A stretch of 64,000 bases of DNA from Muribaculaceae bacterium (GTDB lineage Bacteria; Bacteroidota; Bacteroidia; Bacteroidales; Muribaculaceae): NCBI GenBank assembly GCA_022510405.1, contig JAFLTP010000014.1:1-64000 (forward strand), read 5' to 3'. A program made the position numbers and the translations under genes. Shown here one piece after another: positions 52,106 to 61,039 of this stretch. The notes beneath the pieces were generated by a model, which was given only the letters and a program-made list of their open reading frames with translations, was not told where the DNA came from and did no database searches. Position 1 is the first letter of the stretch. Every line of letters begins with the position of its first letter.

Positions 52106-52660
52106 TCAACAGTTACATCCGCTGCCGCAACTTCCGCTGTCACAGCCTCCTGAACCTCCACAGCCTCCACAACATCCTCCCTGTGGAAGATCCTCCGGTG
52201 TGGCATCTCTCACTTCTACGATTTCTCCTTCATATCTAACAGTAAGACCTGCGAATGGATGATTGAAATCCATTTTTATCTTATCTCCTATTTCTGTCAC
52301 TAAACCTTCAACACGTAGGTTGTCAGCCGTCATCATGGGCAATACCTTGCCTACTTGCACTTCTTCGGCAAGTTTGCCGTCGCGCATGAAAATCTCTTTA
52401 TCCAAGCTCATCAACAATTCTTCATTCTTGTCCCCGAAGGCTGCTACCGGTGGAAGTGTCACCTCGAATTTATCACCCTTAGATAGTCCTTCCATCACTG
52501 TAAGCAAACCGGGAACTATACCTGGAGTCACACCATACACCATCTCATCCGGGGCATCCTTGGGTGTCTCGAACAGCAGTTTATTGTCAGAGTCATTATA
52601 AAGCTTGTAGGAATATTCTACATATTTTCCGGGTCCTACTTTTTCTTTTTCGTTTTCCAT
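52106..52660 (-). CDS. slyD: SlyD-type FKBP peptidyl-prolyl isomerase
   Basis: A 184-aa protein. The FKBP domain is interrupted by the IF chaperone insert in SlyD fashion: KYVEYSYKLYNDSDNKLLFE at the start, VTPGIVPGLLTVMEGLSKGD (about 44-63), the insert at about 70-130 with AAFGDKNEELLMSL, and DFNHPFAGLTVRYEGEIVEV (about 131-150). The last 22 residues are Gly/Cys-rich with eight Cys in CCGGCGG, CDSG, SCGSG and CNC, a putative metal (Ni/Zn) binding tail that replaces the His-rich tail of E. coli SlyD. Cytoplasmic proline isomerase and metallochaperone role inferred. Confidence 0.92.
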   Translation of the reverse strand: MENEKEKVGPGKYVEYSYKLYNDSDNKLLFETPKDAPDEMVYGVTPGIVPGLLTVMEGLSKGDKFEVTLPPVAAFGDKNEELLMSLDKEIFMRDGKLAEEVQVGKVLPMMTADNLRVEGLVTEIGDKIKMDFNHPFAGLTVRYEGEIVEVRDATPEDLPQGGCCGGCGGSGGCDSGSCGSGCNC

Positions 52661-52694
52661 TTTTTACTAAAGTTGAAAGTTTTAATGTATAACA

Positions 52695-53477
52695 CTACTC
52701 TTCTTCCCAAAGTTCAGGATGCTTCATCACATATTGGGTCGTGGGTACTCCAACATTGAAATAAAAACCTTGAGCTACCTTGTCCCTGAGCCTCCGGGCA
52801 GTTTCTTCATCCGGCCGCACGGTTAGATAATCATATCCCGGTTCGATAAAATCAACATCCGTCGCTTCATATCCCAAAAGCCTCACCAAATCGTATTCAT
52901 GCACCGGATATATCACAAACCAGGCATTTTCGATATCTTCACCGGTCCCCGTGCTTTTGATGGCACCAAGCAAATGTTCTAACCTATATTCCCAAATCTT
53001 GGCGCTCATATCTTTTCTCTTTTCTTTGAGCACATGAACAAGGAAAGACATCTGCCTTAAATCGAAGGGATTGTCCCTCAACGACAGTTCTGCATATTTC
53101 CTTATCGTATCAATCTCTTCTTTGCTGTGAGAAGATTTTAGGCGTAGCTCATCTGTCACTCCCGAGTAAGGCGACGTGCGGTAGGGATCATAATCTTCTT
53201 GAAACATATAGCCCAAATAAAAATAACGGTATTCCTCATTGGTCATGATGGTGTCGTTTCTTGTATATTTCGCCATAAGTTTCGGGAAATAAAACGGACT
53301 CTTGGGATCATAAGTCTTTTGTTTTATTTCGTCAAGATCAGGTTTTTCCACCACTATCTTTCGCTTGTTCTGTTGGGTATTGCCCTGATTGTCATCAGCC
53401 ACTTGAGCATAGGCGCCCTGACATGCCAGGAGAGTAATTATCCCATAAAACAAATATTTTAAAATATTTTTAAGCAT
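52695..53477 (-). CDS. secreted DUF4919 protein
   Basis: A 260-aa exported protein with signal peptide about 1-24 (ends GAYAQ). The DUF4919 core starts near DEIKQKTYDPKSPFYFPKLM (about 49-68), with EEYRYFYLGYMFQEDYDPYR (about 81-100) and WFVIYPVHEYDLVRLLG (about 187-203). The C-terminus QGFYFNVGVPTTQYVMKH is typical. The start overlaps the phosphodiesterase gene by 8 bp, so it is co-translated with it. Function unknown. Confidence 0.87.
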   Translation of the reverse strand: MLKNILKYLFYGIITLLACQGAYAQVADDNQGNTQQNKRKIVVEKPDLDEIKQKTYDPKSPFYFPKLMAKYTRNDTIMTNEEYRYFYLGYMFQEDYDPYRTSPYSGVTDELRLKSSHSKEEIDTIRKYAELSLRDNPFDLRQMSFLVHVLKEKRKDMSAKIWEYRLEHLLGAIKSTGTGEDIENAWFVIYPVHEYDLVRLLGYEATDVDFIEPGYDYLTVRPDEETARRLRDKVAQGFYFNVGVPTTQYVMKHPELWEEE

Positions 53478-55569
53478 TTTCCTTCTGATTTAAATTTTGT
53501 GCTGTTGCTGTATCTTTCTTCATTTCAGGATAGCGCACGCGTGTATGATAAATAGTGGCAAGTCGTTTCTTGAACACACTCTTGATGATTTCCACGTCTT
53601 TGAATGATATGGGAGATTCTTTAAACATTCCGTCAGCTATCTGACCGTTTATGATATTTTCCACAAGTCGGTCGATCGACTCAGGTGAATAATCTGTGAG
53701 GGAACGGGAGGCAGCCTCCACTGCATCTGCCATCATCAATATGGAAGTCTCAACACTCTTTGGGTTGGGACCGGGATAAGAAAAGTCACCTTTATCTATA
53801 ACCTTATCAGGATTGTTGTTGACAGCTGTGGTATAAAAATATTTGGCCATCCCCTTTCCGTGATGTTCCAAGATGAATGATTTCACCAAGGCCGGTAATT
53901 TATGTTTATTCGCCAGGGCAGCCCCTTCTGTGACATGCGATATGATTTTTTTGGCGCTTGTCACCGGATCTAATCCTTGATGAGGATTTATGCCATGTTG
54001 GTTTTCGGTAAAGAAAATAGGACTTGAAAGTTTTCCGATGTCATGATATAAAGCCCCGGTTCTCACAAGAGTGGTGTTTGCTCCTACAGCCCTTGCAGCT
54101 TCCGCGGCGATTGTGGAAACCTGGATGGAATGTTGGAAAGTGCCCGGAGCCTCTTCAGCCAGACGTCTCAAGAGAGGGCTGTTGATATCGCTCAATTCCA
54201 CTAAAGTCACAGCCGAAGTGAATCCGAATATCTTTTCAATCACAAGTATGAGGACATAAGCAAACGATAGGATCACGGAATTGATAAGGAACATGGCAAG
54301 GATTCTCCAGGAAAATTGAGAGAAGTTTCCTTCCATTATAAGGAGCATAATGAAATACGTGAAGACATAGGTGATAAGGGACAATACCGCTGTGCGAAGC
54401 AATTGTGAACGTCGGTCGAGCTGCCAGATGCTGAATGTGGCTACAAGCCCCACAATCAATTCCATAAAGAGGAACTGCAATGGATAAGTAGACACTAAAG
54501 CTGACAAAAATACTGTCGCGATAAGAGAGAATATGGCTGTACGGGAATCGAAGAAAACAAGAACAATCACCGGCACCGCAGCAAAGGGCACCACGAAAAG
54601 GCCCTGTATCACATTCTCAAACATCAAAATAGCAAATAGAGTGAAGAGTGTTATGAATGTGATCAGGAAAGTCATCTTCCGGATGTCGGAGAAGAACAGC
54701 GGACGATAGATACTTAAGAAAATGTAAAGGACAGTGAGAATCACTGCTATATATAAACCCTGCCCTATAATGAAGTATGTATGGTCGTGTCGGTCGGACT
54801 GCCTGGTGGCCAACATTTCCTGATAAGTGTTCAGATTGGTGAAAATCTGGGGAGTAATGATTTCTCCTCTGTCCACAATTCTTTGTCCGGTTTTGATCAC
54901 ACCAAGTGCCCCGTTCACGGTGAGATATTCCTGGTCACGATATTTGGAATCGGTAACGGAATCAAGCACAATGTTGGCATTGAGACTTAAATTCAGAGCC
55001 CTGGTGATTTCCTGGGAAAGATCGGGCATATTCTTTGTCTTTTGCGCCTCATACACGGAGTCGATAAAAGTATAGGCTCTCCGTGCTGAAAACATATTCT
55101 TGAAATCCAAAGCTACGATTTCCTTGGTATTGTCCTTGCTTTCTGTGACAAGTCGTAGGGCATTCTTATGGTTATCATGCAACTCTTCTATCAAATCGTT
55201 GTCAAGAATGCCTTTTTCATATGTCTGGGTCAGCAAGGAGGTAAGGAGATAGGCTTGTCCCGGTGTGGCCTCTTGAGAGATTAGAGCGTTGAATCTGTTT
55301 ATATTCTCTTTTTCAACTTGAAGATCACGTTTCACAAAAGGTACAAAAGTACGGTCGATACTGTCGCGCATCACTCTTATTGAAGTAGAGTCCCTTAGGA
55401 TAGGTATATCAAAATCTGCGGTAAGCAATGGATATTTCCATGGCTGGTTTTGCTCATAGGAAAAACCCTGATGGTCGGCATGCGGAAGCACCAGCAAAAT
55501 TATCGCCACTGCAGAGGCCGCAAGTCCGAATCTCAGAAGATTTAATTGTGAAAATATCTTGGATAGCAT
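53470..55569 (-). CDS. 7TMR-HD (PgpH-type) cyclic dinucleotide phosphodiesterase
   Basis: A 699-aa membrane enzyme. An N-terminal helix and large extracytoplasmic 7TMR-HDED domain (about 35-270) are followed by seven membrane helices (about 280-465) and a cytoplasmic HD domain (about 480-660). The catalytic motifs are GALYHDIGKLSSPIFFTENQ (about 512-531) and KSFILEHHGKGMAKYFY. In Listeria PgpH this family hydrolyses c-di-AMP and is inhibited by ppGpp. The gene lies 32 bp downstream of rel, the ppGpp synthase/hydrolase, in the same predicted operon. Substrate in this organism is inferred. Confidence 0.92.
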   Translation of the reverse strand: MLSKIFSQLNLLRFGLAASAVAIILLVLPHADHQGFSYEQNQPWKYPLLTADFDIPILRDSTSIRVMRDSIDRTFVPFVKRDLQVEKENINRFNALISQEATPGQAYLLTSLLTQTYEKGILDNDLIEELHDNHKNALRLVTESKDNTKEIVALDFKNMFSARRAYTFIDSVYEAQKTKNMPDLSQEITRALNLSLNANIVLDSVTDSKYRDQEYLTVNGALGVIKTGQRIVDRGEIITPQIFTNLNTYQEMLATRQSDRHDHTYFIIGQGLYIAVILTVLYIFLSIYRPLFFSDIRKMTFLITFITLFTLFAILMFENVIQGLFVVPFAAVPVIVLVFFDSRTAIFSLIATVFLSALVSTYPLQFLFMELIVGLVATFSIWQLDRRSQLLRTAVLSLITYVFTYFIMLLIMEGNFSQFSWRILAMFLINSVILSFAYVLILVIEKIFGFTSAVTLVELSDINSPLLRRLAEEAPGTFQHSIQVSTIAAEAARAVGANTTLVRTGALYHDIGKLSSPIFFTENQHGINPHQGLDPVTSAKKIISHVTEGAALANKHKLPALVKSFILEHHGKGMAKYFYTTAVNNNPDKVIDKGDFSYPGPNPKSVETSILMMADAVEAASRSLTDYSPESIDRLVENIINGQIADGMFKESPISFKDVEIIKSVFKKRLATIYHTRVRYPEMKKDTATAQNLNQKENA

Positions 55570-55601
55570 TATTAATATTTAACGTTGAAAGTTGAATAAG
55601 A

Positions 55602-57716
55602 TTAGGAGGTGCGTTTTGCGAATTTCACCCCTTTGATATGCAAAAGGCTTTCACACAGATTATTCACGGTGTCGGTATTATCCACGCAAAAAGTCATGTC
55701 GCAATGAAACACCTCTTTACTTGTGGAAATATTGAGACTGCGGATGTTGATCCCGAATTTTTTGGAAACCAAGTCAATAATCTCATCCAAAATGCCCATA
55801 CGGTCGATACCATCCACCTCCACGGAGGCTATAAAACTTGAAGAACTTCCTCCCCATTGAGTCACTACAAGACGGGGCCCGTAAATTGTCTTAAGCCTCA
55901 TTGCGATGGGACAATTCACCTTATGTAGCACCACCTCCTCATCTTCATTTACAAAACCCAGGACATCATCACCCGGAATGGGATTGCAACAGCTCTCTGT
56001 ATGGTAGTTTGGTTCTTTATCGTTGGGATATAAAGTAAAAACTTTCTTTCTGTCGATGATGATCCCGGATTTGTGCTCACCTTTTTTCTTTTTGGACTTA
56101 AATGGATAGAGCAAAAGTTTTTTTACGATGGACCGTTTTTCCTCTTGGGATCCTGAAGGAGATTGTATCTTGTCAAGTTCTTCGAGTGATAATTTGTCAA
56201 CCGTTTCTGCTTTCTTAAGGTAAGTCCTGATCCGGTTTTTAGCTTTCGCCGTGTAACAGAAATCCATCCACTCCGGAGTTGGTGATTGCGACTTTGAGGT
56301 GATGATCTCCACCTGGTCGCCACTCTGAAGGACATGTGACCTCGGCACGAGCTTATGGCTTATTTTCCCGGCCATGCATTCCAATCCAAGTTGTGAGTGT
56401 ATTGCAAAAGCCATATCGAGCACTGTTGCCCCATTTGGAAGTGTCAGCAGGTCTCCTCTTGGAGTGAAAACATATATTTCGGATGAAAAAAGATTCAGTT
56501 TGATGGTATCGAGAAAATCCATCGCATTAGGTTCAGGATGGGCAAGGATATCCTTGATGGTGTTCATCCAAGTGTCTAACTCGGTTTCATCTTCATTCAC
56601 CCCGTCCTTATATTTCCAATGAGCGGCATAACCGAGTTCGGCGATTTCATCCATCCTTCGGGAGCGTATCTGCACCTCAATCCATTTACCTTCAGGTCCC
56701 ATAGCCGTGAGATGCAGAGCTCTATATCCATTCGCTTTGGGGATACTTATCCAATCGCGCAGACGTTCCGGATGGATTTTGTATTTTTCTGTAAAGAAAG
56801 TATAGATTTGCCAGCATTTGATTTTCTCCTGGGCTTCGTCATCGTTGTCAAAAATCACCCTGACTGCATACACGTCATAGATCTCTTCAAACGGAATCTT
56901 TTTTGTCTCCATCTTGTTGTAGATGGAATAGGCGCTCTTCACTCGAGCCTTTATTTCATATTTGAAACCGGCCTCGTCGAGCATCTTTTTTATCGGAGCC
57001 ACGAATTCTTCAGTGATGGCAATACGGTGCTCCTCGGTTTCATTCACTTTTTCTATAATTTCCCGATATTTCTGAGGATGCTCATATTTGAAAGCAAGGT
57101 CTTCAAGTTCATATTTAATTTTACTCAGACCAAGTCGATGTGCCAACGGTGCGTAAACATATAAAGTCTCCCCTGCGATTTTATATTGTTTTTCGGGACG
57201 CATAGAACCCAAGGTACGCATATTGTGAAGCCTGTCGGCCATCTTCACAAGAATCACCCTTATGTCCGTGCTCATGGAAAGGAGCAGTTTCCGGAAATTC
57301 TCTGCCTGAACCGATGACTGCGCTCCAAAAATACCACCGGAAATTTTGGTAACCCCCTCGACAATGTCCGCGATTTTGAGACCAAATGCAGTTTTTATAT
57401 CCTCGTGGGTATAATCCGTATCCTCCACCACGTCATGTAGCAATGCAGCACAAATTGAAGTGGAACCCAAACCCAATTCCTCCACCACAATTCTTGCAAC
57501 GGCTATGGGATGAAGGATATATGGCTCACCGCTGCGTCTTCTGGCCCCCTTATGCGCCTCTTTGGCAAAACGATAAGCCTTTTCTATAATTTCCACCTTT
57601 TTACGGTGGTTGCTCTCCAAATAACAATTCAGGAGGTCGCGGAATGCGGCATCCACTATTTTATCTTCTTGGGAAGCTGAGTTTTGGGTTAGGAATAATG
57701 GATAGGTTTCTTGCAT
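55602..57716 (-). CDS. rel: bifunctional (p)ppGpp synthetase/hydrolase
   Basis: A 704-aa Rel/SpoT protein. The HD hydrolase domain (about 50-200) has ALLHDVVEDTDYTHEDIKTA, with an intact HDXXED, and MADRLHNMRTLG. The synthetase domain (about 240-370) has RDWISIPKANGYRALHLTAM and VQIRSRRMDEIAELGYAAHW. TGS (about 400-460, VFTPRGDLLTLPNGATVLDM) and ACT (last about 80 residues) complete the order. Both activities are likely. Transcribed from a consensus promoter within the end of ribH. Confidence 0.96.
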   Translation of the reverse strand: MQETYPLFLTQNSASQEDKIVDAAFRDLLNCYLESNHRKKVEIIEKAYRFAKEAHKGARRRSGEPYILHPIAVARIVVEELGLGSTSICAALLHDVVEDTDYTHEDIKTAFGLKIADIVEGVTKISGGIFGAQSSVQAENFRKLLLSMSTDIRVILVKMADRLHNMRTLGSMRPEKQYKIAGETLYVYAPLAHRLGLSKIKYELEDLAFKYEHPQKYREIIEKVNETEEHRIAITEEFVAPIKKMLDEAGFKYEIKARVKSAYSIYNKMETKKIPFEEIYDVYAVRVIFDNDDEAQEKIKCWQIYTFFTEKYKIHPERLRDWISIPKANGYRALHLTAMGPEGKWIEVQIRSRRMDEIAELGYAAHWKYKDGVNEDETELDTWMNTIKDILAHPEPNAMDFLDTIKLNLFSSEIYVFTPRGDLLTLPNGATVLDMAFAIHSQLGLECMAGKISHKLVPRSHVLQSGDQVEIITSKSQSPTPEWMDFCYTAKAKNRIRTYLKKAETVDKLSLEELDKIQSPSGSQEEKRSIVKKLLLYPFKSKKKKGEHKSGIIIDRKKVFTLYPNDKEPNYHTESCCNPIPGDDVLGFVNEDEEVVLHKVNCPIAMRLKTIYGPRLVVTQWGGSSSSFIASVEVDGIDRMGILDEIIDLVSKKFGINIRSLNISTSKEVFHCDMTFCVDNTDTVNNLCESLLHIKGVKFAKRTS

Positions 57717-57762
57717 CTATACTATCTGCCGGTGCTTTTATTAATCGAAACGGGGGCAGATA

Positions 57763-57794
57763 CAAAGTTAGTGATAATGACGCTTAAAACCAAA
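57763..57794 (-). promoter_or_regulatory. promoter of rel
   Basis: On the - strand TTTG (57794-57791), 20 bp, then TAACTTTG (57770-57763). The -33 lies in the last codons of ribH. The leader would be about 40 nt. Confidence 0.7.
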
Positions 57795-58281
57795 ACGAAT
57801 TATGTAGGTTTGCCATAGAAATTGCCGCAGCAGCCGCTTCCGCCCCTTTATTTCCGAGAATTCCGCCGGCTCGTTCTTGAGCCTGGGTGAGATTCTCAAC
57901 TGTCAATACTCCGAAAATCACCGGGGTCTTTCCTTGGCTGTTGAGTGTGGTAACTCCTTGCGCCGCAATTTGGCAAACATAATCGAAATGAGGCGTGTCA
58001 CCTCTGATCACACAACCTATCACTATAACGGCTGCCGCATCCCCTCCATGCACCATCAAGGAAGCGGCATTTACAAGTTCAACTGTGCCCGGCACCGACA
58101 CGCTTTTGATATTCTTTTCATCCACTCCGGCCTTGCGAAGCACATCTAAGGCTCCGTCTCTTAATGCATAGGTTATATCGCTGTTCCAATCAGCGGTGAC
58201 CACATAAAATTTACCGGAACATTTTTTATTTAATTGAGGAATTTCCAAATTATCCCCGTTGGTGTTCAAAATCGTTGACAT
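57784..58281 (-). CDS. ribH: 6,7-dimethyl-8-ribityllumazine synthase
   Basis: A 165-aa riboflavin pathway enzyme. Substrate-binding segments are VTADWNSDITYALRDGALDV (about 28-47), VPGTVELVNAASLM (about 63-76) and the catalytic-loop GDTPHFDYV with His (about 94-102). Normal length. It forms oligomeric cages. It precedes rel on the same strand but rel has its own promoter. The gap upstream holds a short heptad-like array. Confidence 0.96.
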   Translation of the reverse strand: MSTILNTNGDNLEIPQLNKKCSGKFYVVTADWNSDITYALRDGALDVLRKAGVDEKNIKSVSVPGTVELVNAASLMVHGGDAAAVIVIGCVIRGDTPHFDYVCQIAAQGVTTLNSQGKTPVIFGVLTVENLTQAQERAGGILGNKGAEAAAAAISMANLHNSFWF

Positions 58282-58330
58282 TTTTAAAGTTGAAAGTTTA
58301 AAGTTTAAATTTGAGAGTTTAGAGTTTTAT
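58282..58330. repeat. short heptad repeat array
   Basis: AAAGTTGAAAGTTTAAAGTT then TAAATTTGAGAGTTTAGAGT: units of the same 7-bp family between ribH and the 285-aa gene. Confidence 0.6.
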
Positions 58331-58334
58331 GGAT

Positions 58335-59192
58335 TCAGCTTTTCACTTTCAACTTAGCCTTGGCACCAGCTATCACCTTATGCAAGAACATCCGCCATTT
58401 TGTTTCCGGCTCTTCATTGTTGTCAATCACTTCGATCAATGATATTATATCCTGTTCCAGATCCACGTCCTTCAAACTTACAGCATGAGGCAAGATTGCG
58501 TCCAGCAATCGTTTTGCTCTGGGCAACATAGAACGAAGCCGGATCATAACCTCAGCCATTTCCACTGTCATTTTTATTTCCTTCTTTGTCACCCTTCCGG
58601 TCCGCTTCTTAGAGATCTTAATGGCTTCGGCATAAAATTTCAATGACTCCCTAATATCTCCGGTAGCCGCAAGAAGTTGCGCTGTAGTGCAGAGGGAATC
58701 CACAAGTTTGTCAGTGGCAGCGGAAACTCCCGAGTTAACCTTATTGGAGAGCGAATCGGTAGTGATTTGTTGTTTCACCAATAAGGCTAATGCCTTTTTA
58801 CGTGAGCGAAGTATCCTGGTAGACAATTCCATCGCCAGAATGTGGTATTGGCCGAATCTTTCTTCATCCTGCTTCACAAGATTGTCAAGCACTTTGAAGA
58901 GGGTTTCTACCTCTTTCTCGCTCTGTTTGTAATTATGCAGGGCGTAATGAATTTCAGCCAGGTCAAATAACACCGCCACAAACAACGAGCGGAATTCCGG
59001 ATTCTGATAATCAGGAAATTCCCTCATGATCTTAAGTGCAGCAACCGTGCGCTCCATTGCCTCAAGATATTTTGCCTGACTTATATTTTCTCCCGCCTCC
59101 TTACGGGTTTGGATAGCGTTTTGCAATATTTCCTTTCCCTCCGGTGTAATCCCCGGGGCATCCAAATTAAGTTTGAGTTCTATCTGGGTCAT
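58335..59192 (-). CDS. all-helical (TPR-like) protein of unknown function
   Basis: A 285-aa soluble protein, almost entirely helical. The repeated pattern of paired amphipathic helices with Ala and Leu at TPR-like positions is visible around DLAEIHYALHNYKQSEKEVE (about 71-90) and AATGDIRESLKFYAEAIKIS (about 170-189). A basic C-terminus ends the protein (AKAKLKVKS). No signal peptide or membrane helix. It is the last gene of the upp-recF operon; its start overlaps the thioesterase stop by 4 bp. Function not recognised. Confidence 0.78.
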   Translation of the reverse strand: MTQIELKLNLDAPGITPEGKEILQNAIQTRKEAGENISQAKYLEAMERTVAALKIMREFPDYQNPEFRSLFVAVLFDLAEIHYALHNYKQSEKEVETLFKVLDNLVKQDEERFGQYHILAMELSTRILRSRKKALALLVKQQITTDSLSNKVNSGVSAATDKLVDSLCTTAQLLAATGDIRESLKFYAEAIKISKKRTGRVTKKEIKMTVEMAEVMIRLRSMLPRAKRLLDAILPHAVSLKDVDLEQDIISLIEVIDNNEEPETKWRMFLHKVIAGAKAKLKVKS

Positions 59193-59641
59193 TTCTGATG
59201 ATTTTTAGCGTTAATACAAGCTGTGAGTTTTTCCCGCCACTCTTCATTAAGAGGTGCGGCTTTTTGCGTGTGGGGATCGAACGACACCATCACAGACTCA
59301 CATAGCGATTTGACTTCGCCGGTTTCGGAATTCCTCAACATCTGCAGAAGTTTGAAACTTTTGTCGTGGATAAAGGTACATGTGGTTAGCACTTCAATTT
59401 TTTCTCCCCAAAATATGGGAGCGATGAAGGCACAATCTATATTGGCCACCACTGTGTCCACTTCCTGCCAAGATATGGCCCTACCCAACAGTTCAGTCAT
59501 AAATGTAGCCTTGCCGGTATCATAATACTGAAGGTAGACGATATTATTGACATGTCCCACAACATCCACATCGCTAAAGCGGATCTGGATGGGAAGACAG
59601 TTTGAGAATATTTCTATCGATGGAATTTCGTGGGGATTCAT
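59189..59641 (-). CDS. hotdog-fold acyl-CoA thioesterase (YbgC/4HBT-like)
   Basis: A 150-aa hotdog protein. RFSDVDVVGHVNNIVYLQYY (about 21-40) is the 4HBT active-site block with the catalytic Asp, His and Asn-Asn. IDCAFIAPIFWGEKIEVLTT (about 69-88) forms the central strand. It probably hydrolyses acyl-CoA or acyl-ACP; substrate unknown. It overlaps both neighbours by 4 bp, so translational coupling is strong. Confidence 0.9.
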   Translation of the reverse strand: MNPHEIPSIEIFSNCLPIQIRFSDVDVVGHVNNIVYLQYYDTGKATFMTELLGRAISWQEVDTVVANIDCAFIAPIFWGEKIEVLTTCTFIHDKSFKLLQMLRNSETGEVKSLCESVMVSFDPHTQKAAPLNEEWREKLTACINAKNHQK

Positions 59642-59931
59642 GAAGTGAATTTAATTTCTGTAATGACTTCTTTTCCGATGTTTTTGTTTATAATCTCTCG
59701 TAGACGGCTACGATTCATATGCAATTCATTCCTTAAAGACGCATTCGGCACACCAATATACATCACACCATTTTTCACCGAAGGTTTTCCCGTCAGTTGG
59801 GCAATGCTGCTGCCGGCAACCTGTATCCACATGTCGGCTGCCTTGAGTTCATCCAACCGATTTTGCATCGAGGTTTGTTCAAGAAGGTCCCGGAGGACAT
59901 CGCCGACACTTTGTGGAGTATACCGCTGCAT
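59638..59931 (-). CDS. DUF721 (DciA-like) protein
   Basis: A 97-aa DUF721 protein. The core VGDVLRDLLEQTSMQNRLDE (about 9-28), then WIQVAGSSIAQLTGKPSVKN (about 35-54) and LYIGVPNASLRNEL-like segment (MYIGVPNASLRNELHMNR), fits the family. DciA of this family loads the replicative helicase in bacteria without DnaC/DnaI. It is placed 1 bp after recF, a common arrangement in Bacteroidetes. A helicase-loading role is inferred from family and context. Confidence 0.88.
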   Translation of the reverse strand: MQRYTPQSVGDVLRDLLEQTSMQNRLDELKAADMWIQVAGSSIAQLTGKPSVKNGVMYIGVPNASLRNELHMNRSRLREIINKNIGKEVITEIKFTS

Positions 59932-59932
59932 A

Positions 59933-61039
59933 TCATTCAGGCGTTAACGGAGTGAATTCTCCTTCCGATACATTTATAAGGGTTTTCGGTCCGTTTATTA
60001 CTGATAAAATATCATCAAGATGCTTACGGTTGGTATCAGTGATAAAAATCTGCCCGAAATCTTCCGCATTGGTTACTTCCTTCATAATATTCTCCACTCT
60101 GGAAGCATCCAATTTATCGAAGATATCATCGAGCAAAAGCAAAGGAGTTATCCCTTTTTGTTGCTTTAGATAACGGAAAATGGCAAGTCGCAGCGCCACA
60201 GCAAAAGTCTTCAATTGTCCCTGACTGCCCAAGGTCCGAAGACTGTAGCCGTCGAGACTTGATTCTATGTCATCACGATGAATACCGGCGGAGGTGAAAC
60301 CCAAGACTTGATCTTTGGCCCTATGGGAATCAAGCACCTCCTTCATCGTGGCATCATTAAGTTTGCTTTTATATTTGATTTCAGTTTTTTCGTGACCTCC
60401 GGAAATCCTTTCATAGATTTGAGCCACTATGGGACCTATTTTTTCCACCCATTCCTTTCTGGCCGAATGAATGATAGCCCCTGTCTCCTCCATAGTGTTT
60501 TCTATGGATTCATAAAGTATGGGGTCTTTCACCCCGGCCCTGAGCATCTTGTTGCGATTCTCAAGCGCCCGGTTATACCTAATCAAGGCGGAAAGATATG
60601 TGGGATCTGCCTGAGAGATTACCATATCCATGAGTTTACGCCTTTCCTCTCCGCTACCCGAAACTATCCTGGAGTCATCCGGAGTGGATATAACGATGGG
60701 ATAACTTCCGATATGTTCAGAAAATTTAGCATATTCCTTGCCGTTGCGCTTCAGACTTTTTCGTTTCCCTTTTGCAAGTCCGCAAGAAATAGTGTCTTTG
60801 GCATCGGAGTCGGTATGAAATTCGCCTTTCACAAGCATCAGGTCCTCGCCATGTTTCACAAGGGAAGAATCAGGAATTGAAGACATCGGTCTTGCCATGC
60901 TCAACAGATGAATTGCATCCAAAAGATTGCTTTTCCCCATGCCGTTCATTCCCAACAGACAGTTCACACCGGGAGAGAATTCCAATTTGGCACTTGGAAT
61001 ATTCTTGAAATTCAATATTTCTATATTGTCAAGAGTCAT
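59933..61039 (-). CDS. recF: DNA replication/repair protein RecF
   Basis: A 368-aa SMC-like ATPase. Walker A is LGMNGMGKSNLLDAIHLLSM (about 28-47). The signature motif is LGSQGQLKTFAVALRLA (about 282-298), and Walker B is LLLLDDIFDKLDASR (about 311-325). It loads RecA at gaps together with RecO/RecR. It overlaps upp by 4 bp upstream and is 1 bp from the DUF721 gene downstream. Normal length. Confidence 0.96.
   Translation of the reverse strand: MTLDNIEILNFKNIPSAKLEFSPGVNCLLGMNGMGKSNLLDAIHLLSMARPMSSIPDSSLVKHGEDLMLVKGEFHTDSDAKDTISCGLAKGKRKSLKRNGKEYAKFSEHIGSYPIVISTPDDSRIVSGSGEERRKLMDMVISQADPTYLSALIRYNRALENRNKMLRAGVKDPILYESIENTMEETGAIIHSARKEWVEKIGPIVAQIYERISGGHEKTEIKYKSKLNDATMKEVLDSHRAKDQVLGFTSAGIHRDDIESSLDGYSLRTLGSQGQLKTFAVALRLAIFRYLKQQKGITPLLLLDDIFDKLDASRVENIMKEVTNAEDFGQIFITDTNRKHLDDILSVINGPKTLINVSEGEFTPLTPE

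Noticed and set aside
60278-60880. 200-aa open frame on the + strand
   Set aside because: It is antisense to recF, whose motifs are complete.
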